NCBI GenBank assembly: GCA_023213315.1
Contig: JAKCPI010012499.1
Coordinates: forward strand, 1-64,000
Length of the DNA: 64,000 nt
Reading direction: 5' to 3'
Source of the DNA: Euborellia annulipes
Taxonomy: Eukaryota > Arthropoda > Insecta > Dermaptera > Anisolabididae
The notes under the pieces were generated by a model. That model did no database searches and was not told where the DNA came from. It saw nothing but the letters and a program-made list of their open reading frames with translations. How positions within the stretch are numbered: the stretch's first letter is position 1; every line of letters starts with the position of its first letter. Made by a program: the position numbers and the translations under genes. This document shows positions 58,126 to 64,000 of the stretch, piece after piece.

Positions 58126-59060
58126 ATTTTTTTAAAAAGATGTTGGCATTAGGCCACCAGTCATTTTTGCCACCGATCAATTGTAATTTGAATTTAATAA
58201 ATTTTTAGTAGGACTAGGTAATACATGAGGTTGACCATTAAAATGGCTAAGGCTATGAAAAGTTAAATTAAAAATTTGTTTCAGACAAAAGTTACACAAT
58301 TTTTGAGCTTAATATATTCAATATGGTATTATAGATCATTTAAAATTAAAATATAGTAGGCCTATAGTACGGCTTTCAGAAGGATATGTAATTGATTTGT
58401 CCTTCCCTCGTTCCTATATACAAACAAAGCGAGGATCTTGTGATTGGTCTAAAGTGGTGTGGATTTTTAGAGTCAGAATAAAATTTCTGAAATTACAAAA
58501 ATTGGAGGTGCAGGGAATCTATCTTCACAAGTGTCAGTTATTTATTTCCCATCGTGAACGATAAAATGAAAATTTTATCATCTACAGAACGATTAAAATA
58601 AATTAAATGGTCTCAAATGCAGAAAAAAATAAAAAGAATTTATTTAGTCTTCACAACCTTTGGGAGGAAATTTAAATTTTTTATATGCAGTTATCTATCA
58701 TTTATATTATTATTATTGTTCTAGCATACACAAATGTATTTTGTAGGACATCAAATATGCATTTCCGATAAGTCAATTTTTCCATTTAAAATAAAGATAA
58801 AAAGTGAATTTATAATCCCCAATAAATAAATAATTATAATAATTTAATAACCAAATGGAAAGTCAAATAAGGTAACAGGTGATAAAACATTTAGGAGGTC
58901 GTAAATTGATTGTAACTCAAATAAAAAGTAAAAAAAAAAAAAAAAATTATAAGGACCCATTTATTTACTTGTCAATTTTTTTTAACTCTCGCTCAGGCCC
59001 AAAGGTATAAGTCAAACTGGAATTAAAATTTTCATCTTGATTTAAAGAAATTAATGAGAT
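58126..59060. other. Intronic AT-rich sequence, nothing certain
   Basis: 58380-58460 is moderately complex (CAAACAAAGCGAGGATCTTG). A SINE-like 3' core AAATGGTCTCAAATGCAG lies at 58606. Confidence 0.4.
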
Positions 59061-59065
59061 AAAGA

Positions 59066-59680
59066 TCTGGTGTGATGGTCACACAGCACACAACTTTCTC
59101 TTACCTTCGGTAATCGAAAGTTGTGTTCTGTGCTTGTCACACCAGATTTTTTTGTGTCGAGAAATATTTAGTTTCCTCCGATATATTAGAATTCAAGAGG
59201 TAAAATTTATAAACATGGAAAAATATTTATATTTTGTTACCATAGCAACCATTTCTCCTATCTTTCCTATGAAATACAAGAGTAAATAAAGTGTGCTTCA
59301 AAAGATTTCAATGGCAAAATGAGAATATAAAAAGCATCTAAAAAATAATTGATTTTTGAATTTTAATCAAAATCGTTGGAGCGAATTTTGAGAAAATCGA
59401 AAAAACCTGAAAAAGTGCCAGTACTTTTTGGTTGATTTTGTTTAAAAGCTTCGTGTCGCGACCCATGGGGTGGCTAACTTAAATATATATAAAATGTCAA
59501 CCTCCTAGCTCTTTTCGTTCTTGAGATATTTTGTTCACAGACAGACAGACCATGTTGCGAAAATCACTTTTTTGGATTCAGAGGACCTGTATATCCATCA
59601 AAATCTTGACATCGAATTTTTTGTCATGAATCCGAAACTTTCTCTCTCTATATTTATATATTTCGTAGGTAAGAGAAAGT
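59066..59680 (-). mobile_element. HPE copy, full length
   Basis: TCTGGTGTGATGG hairpin at the left, then all standard blocks in reverse order (CATAGCAACCATTTC, CAGACAGACAGACCATG), ending TAGGTAAGAGAAAGT before an A-run. Confidence 0.87.
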
Positions 59681-59960
59681 AAAAAAGTGAAACAAATTTG
59701 CAGTATTTATTTATTTAATAAAAATTATTGTTATAAAAAAACCAGGGAACTTTTTAAGAAATTTAAAAAAATTTGAAGTGAAGTAAATTACAACCCAAAA
59801 AATTTTATGGTTTTCCTATTTTTTACCTATGTCAAATAAAATTAATTTTTTTAACATATATTATACATAATTTTAGGATGTCAAGTTTTAGATAATATTA
59901 AGGTAAAAAATATTGTGCACCACCCCCTTCCCCCGTTCAGTTCCCCCTAATGAAAAAATT

Positions 59961-60063
59961 CGATTATGTTTAAGTTTTCCTATGCACCTGCTTATTATTA
60001 TTTTTTTATCAATTTACTAAAAATATGTCATATGAAATGAACCAAGAGTTAAATGAAAAAAAA
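59961..60063. repeat. Direct duplicate, first copy
   Basis: CGATTATGTTTAAGTTTTCC, TATGCACCTGCTTATTATTA and ACCAAGAGTTAAAT recur at 60499-60601 with a few changes. Ends not explained by any transposon seen. Confidence 0.75.
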
Positions 60064-60498
60064 AAAATAAATAAATAAAGCCTATCGAACCTATAATTGT
60101 AACCTATTGAATATTTATAAAAAGTTTTTCAGTTTTTGACATTTAGTTTATGTATGGAAAATTTCAAAACGATTGAATAATTCACTTTTGAAAGAAATTA
60201 CATAGACACACTGACATACAGACATCATTCAAGAGATCTCAAAATCCATTTTGATAGCTTAAATTTCAATTTTTTTTTTTTTTTACGATTAAATTCAGCT
60301 ATCTAACCTTCAGTTGGTGGACAAAGTTAAAAATATCAACCACAATTGAGATAAAATTATTCATGCTGATAAATAATCAAATTTTAGTAAAGTATAGTAA
60401 AAGTGTTATATAAACTTTTTTTTAAATATCTAAAGCTTAAATAGATTAAGAATTTTTTATCTTAAAAGAGTATTAACATAGACTATTATTTGAAAAAA

Positions 60499-60601
60499 TA
60501 CGATTATGTTTATGTTTTCCTATGCACCTGCTTATTATTATTTTTTATCAATTTACTAAAAATATATTATATGAAATAAACCAAGAGTTAAATTAAAAAA
60601 A
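60499..60601. repeat. Direct duplicate, second copy
   Basis: Same block as 59961-60063, about 538 bp downstream, same orientation. Confidence 0.75.
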
Positions 60602-61090
60602 AATGTATTGAATAATAAAATTAAAAGAGATGTTTAAAAAAAAATAAAAATTAATTATATTTTGCCCGAAAACGTTTCAATCTTATTTAATTGGAATTAT
60701 TTTAGAAAAAAAAAATTATAGGCTATCCGTTAATAATATTTTAGAATTTATTGAAATTGGATAAGAATAGGGATTGTTATTAATTTAATCTATAAATGGG
60801 GAGGGGGGGGGGTGGAAAGAATGCCAATCTTATCTCTGACTCATAGTCGTCAAACAGGTATATGATATGTTTGGCGTTAAGTTTAGTTTAGTTAAGCATT
60901 TAAATAGGCCCTATCACTAAAATGAAGTGATAAAAATTTTTTATGAAATATCTAAAATAAATTTATCGTCAAAAAATTTCCAGACTTTTTTGACATCACA
61001 AAACATGGTAAATTTTGTATGTGTTTAAATTATAAACGGTCAAGAGGTGGGAAGTGAACTATTGACCCATTAATCATAAACAGGTCTATT

Positions 61091-61662
61091 CCCTAAAAAA
61101 ACAGACCTTAAATAAACATCATAAATTGGGTGTGAAAACATAAATTAATAACATAGCGTTCAAAAATGCTATTCTCTAAACCAAGTTTTCACAGCGACGT
61201 TAAACATTTTACTTTTTAGCACCAAGTGTTAACGATCCATAAGAAGATAGATAGCAATGTTTTCTGCTTGATCGTGTTTTTACAACCCTCGATAACCTCT
61301 CGCTATTGCTGATTACTAGATTACTAACTTGATTTGTTATTCTCAATCTAGAAGGCCTATCTGACAGACTAGCGTTAAAAAAATGCTATTTTCTAAAACA
61401 AGTTTTAATAGTGAAGTTAACATACTATCAAAATCATAAACTTACTTTTTGGTTAAAGACACAATTTTGATGCATTAAATACGGTGTTAAAATATTAAAG
61501 GCACCCCGTAGACATGACATTAATTTTTAACACTAATCACTAAATGTTAACGCTTTGGCTTTGAAGTTTTTGTTTACAGAATAGCAATTTGAAGCAAGGA
61601 GATGTTAAAATGAATTAACGCTGATTTAAAAGCAAACGTTTTTGCTTAGAGAATAGACCTGA
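61091..61662. mobile_element. Element with CAGGTCTATTCCCTAAA terminal inverted repeats, about 570 bp
   Basis: Left CAGGTCTATTCCCTAAAAA, right GCTTAGAGAATAGACCTG. The interior repeats the words GCTATTCTCTAAACCAAG and TAGCGTTAAAAAAATGC, so it may contain an internal duplication (61170-61200 versus 61370-61400). Homologous to 32280-32724. Open frames are fortuitous. Confidence 0.75.
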
Positions 61663-63030
61663 AAGGTTCCCAAATAGATTTGGTTTCCCTTCCCCTTAAT
61701 GAAGATTAAAATTTTTCCACGAATCTCCCAATTCAACCATTGGTCTGTAAGTATAATATCAGAATATTTTCGGGACTTCCATGAAACTGAATTGAAGAGT
61801 TTTGCACAAAATTTTTTTTCAATTAAAAAACAACACTTAGAGTTAATTATTAACAGTGGATTTCCTATATTTTTATCAAGGAGTAGGGGCACTTTGGTGT
61901 AGAAGAAGCTGAGAAGCAGTGGCCCATTCAAGAAGAGGAGAGTAATGGAGGGATAATGATGATTTATTATATTTTAATCCCAGATTCAAATTAGAATTAA
62001 TAACTTTTATAAGAATAAAATCATAATATTAATTTTCTGATTAAAGGGAAAAGGGGTGGGGGGGGGGCAAGTCCCTCTGGATTGGTCAGTGATTATTATA
62101 AAATTTTATTCTTAGAAGAAATAAATAAAAAAATGTAATAATTAGATATAGGCCTATATAAGAAAAATTTATTGAAACAAGATAACAAAAACAATGATAA
62201 ATAAATTTTATTTAATTATTTCAGGTAAAATGAAAAATATTTTTAAAATGTATATTTTCCTATTAACGCAATAAATATGACTCAAAGTAAGTTTTTTTTT
62301 TCTTTTGAAGAAGGAATTTTTCTTAATTTTGTAATCATTGAATCATTTCATAGGAGTGAATTGATTTTCAATCAATAAAAAAAAAGGTTAACTAATGATA
62401 AGAGAAAATAAATTTTTTAGAATGTTTTGAGAAAATATCTACTTAAACTGAATGTATGCATATTTAAAAATTATTGTTTTAAGTCTAATTTTATTTTAGT
62501 CTACTTTCTACAAGAAATTTCTGTTTTTTTTTCACTTCATTCAACAAAATAAAATTGTATTATTTGTAACCGTCGGTCTTTGATCTGGGTGAAGACCACC
62601 ACCAGGATTAAGAAAGAGATTAATGCATGCATTATTAAAAAAGATTAAGGTTATAGCATTCAAAAGATGAGATAGCATCTACATTTATATTTAATGGCCT
62701 AAACTTACAAAAACGACAATAAATAAATGGAGCTCATTCGTTTGCTAACTCCGGTGAAAGTATAATACGGGTACATATAAATAAATTTTATTTGCTATTT
62801 AATTTGAATAGTGAAATTGAAAAAAATATTAAAATCTTTCCTAAACATTTTTGGATTAATTTTTATTATTAAATAGTTAGAAAGTTTCTAAGACTATTAA
62901 TATTAATGAATTACCGATGTTTGGATTTAAAAAGATTAGATGTTTTTAAAAAAATGCAAGATTTTCTGCCTTTTTGGCCTAAAGATTAAAGAAAATATTT
63001 TATTTGAATTACTTAATAAATTAAAAAAAT
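61663..63030. other. Intron 1 AT-rich sequence, nothing certain
   Basis: 62570-62640 (GTCGGTCTTTGATCTGGGTG, ATTAATGCATGCATTATTAA palindrome) is more complex; otherwise A/T-rich. Confidence 0.4.
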
Positions 63031-63095
63031 CTCTACATAGAATTTTTGACCTGATAGCATCTCTATATATTTGATATATAGGGTAAGGGAAATTA
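63030..63095 (-). mobile_element. HPE end fragment
   Basis: TACATAGAATTTTTGACCTG then CTCTATATATTTGATATATA and GGGTAAGGGAAATT, a decayed form of the HPE left-end hairpin. Confidence 0.5.
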
Positions 63096-63099
63096 AAAA

Positions 63100-63623
63100 T
63101 GTCTTTTTATTGTTTATAAAAATTTTAAGATGAGAATTAATAATAAATTAAAAAAGAGAATGTGAGATTGAAAAGAAAATAAATTCAAAAAAATTAATAG
63201 TTTAGAATTTTTTAGAATTTGTATAGAATATAGAATATACTATTGTTTCTAAAAAATCTTAGTTAGAATAAATAATTGTTAGAATTCCAACAATGAAGTT
63301 TAATCTAATTATAGAATGAAAAATAAAAACGATCTTTATTGTTTGAATTTCAACAATGGGATTAGTTTCAACAGCCGACGCTAGAGTTACAAATATTTTA
63401 ATGAATGTCAATTTGGTTCATTAAAATAAATCATTTCTTATTCCTTCAATCAATTAAAAATTATTTTGAAATTCATATCTAATAAGGTTGTTTTCGGGTT
63501 TGATCAATGAAGATGATTTTTATAAAATATTTTTGAAAAGATGAAATAAATCACGATTTGATTGATATAATAAAAAAAAAAAATTGTTTGATGATTAACA
63601 AGCAGAATAAAATGTCAACTTAC
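63100..63623. other. Intron 1 donor-side sequence, nothing recognised
   Basis: A/T-rich up to the GTAAGT donor. Confidence 0.5.
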
Positions 63624-64000
63624 GGAGTGCTGGTGTCTGGAGTAGATTATGAAGTGGTAGACGAAGACGGCTTGAAGATTGAGATTATATTAAGGAGCTG
63701 CTAGCCGAGAGGAAATCGATTAAGTCACTCGGCGGCGCGGCCAAGACTGAGCCAACTGGGCGTTGTGAAGGTGACGGCGGCGGCGGCGGCGGTATGTGGC
63801 GACGATGAAGGCGGCGGAGGGCGGGCATTGGCCGGATGGGGAAAAGAGGGGCAGGCAGCGCAGGTAAATGGGCGAGCCAGCGCATTGAGCGCCGCCGATC
63901 AATGTGCAGCCAGATAGCAATTGCCGGGTGGGAGAGAGAATAAGGGGGCGGGGCCTCCGGTGGCCGCCGCCGACGATCTGAACGTTTATTACTCTCATCG
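63624..64000 (-). other. eyg: Probable 5' untranslated first exon and promoter-proximal GC island of the eyegone-class gene (runs off the right edge)
   Basis: The last 380 bases are sharply GC-rich (GGC/GCC repeats and a GGGGCGGGG Sp1-type box near 63949-63957). On the minus strand they end in a perfect donor, CACTCC|GTAAGT, at 63624. Several stop codons fall in the last 150 exon bases in the gene's direction, so the exon is most simply 5' UTR. Open frames through the GC-rich part (poly-Pro, Arg-rich) look like composition artefacts. The transcription start is not determined; the exon may extend beyond position 64000. Confidence 0.5.

Noticed and set aside
61626..61931. 101-residue minus-strand frame
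   Set aside because: Begins beyond and ends inside the CAGGTCTATTC element; no conserved motif, overlapped by another frame on the plus strand.
63685..63998. Arg/Pro-rich minus-strand frames as protein-coding
   Set aside because: Overlapping frames in a GC-rich, repeat-containing first exon; stops before the donor in the gene direction; no family motif.

Overview
The window is AT-rich, intron-dominated animal DNA. It has spliced exons with GT/AG borders, tRNA-derived SINEs, many miniature inverted-repeat transposons (MITEs), a Helitron, long dinucleotide tracts and no dense bacterial-type gene packing. The only gene recognised with confidence is a Pax gene of the eyegone/twin-of-eyegone class on the minus strand. 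That points to a protostome invertebrate, most likely an arthropod, but I cannot resolve the species or order.

Layout of the gene, read right to left on the minus strand: a GC-rich, probably untranslated first exon runs off the right edge and ends at a GTAAGT donor (63624). Exon 2 (50866-51106) carries the likely start codon. Exon 3 (29241-29525) carries a Ser/Ala/Thr-rich stretch and the reduced PAI half of the paired domain. Exon 4 (13478-13618) starts the RED half. The rest of RED and the homeodomain are not seen and must lie left of position 1. The introns are about 12.5, 21.3, 15.6 and more than 13.4 kb. Almost everything else in the window is intronic.

The introns are filled with mobile elements, often nested. 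The commonest is a family of about 0.5-1 kb, here called HPE (hairpin-ended element), with about twenty copies or fragments. It runs from a small hairpin starting ACTTTCTCTTACC to an approximately 90-bp hairpin ending GTCACACCAGA, and sits in runs of T. HPE copies are hosts to Tc1/mariner-like MITEs, a SINE and other HPE copies, so the order of insertion can be read. hAT-like, Harbinger-like and Helitron elements, and long near-perfect palindromes, are also present. One palindrome carries about 483 bp of TG repeat in one arm and only a few repeats in the other.

Between the repeats are islands of higher-complexity, GC-richer sequence with homeodomain-type and other motif-like words. They are candidate enhancers for this developmental gene, but this is inference without any alignment. 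One small plus-strand open frame (56986-57306) may be a decayed gene or domesticated transposon fragment.
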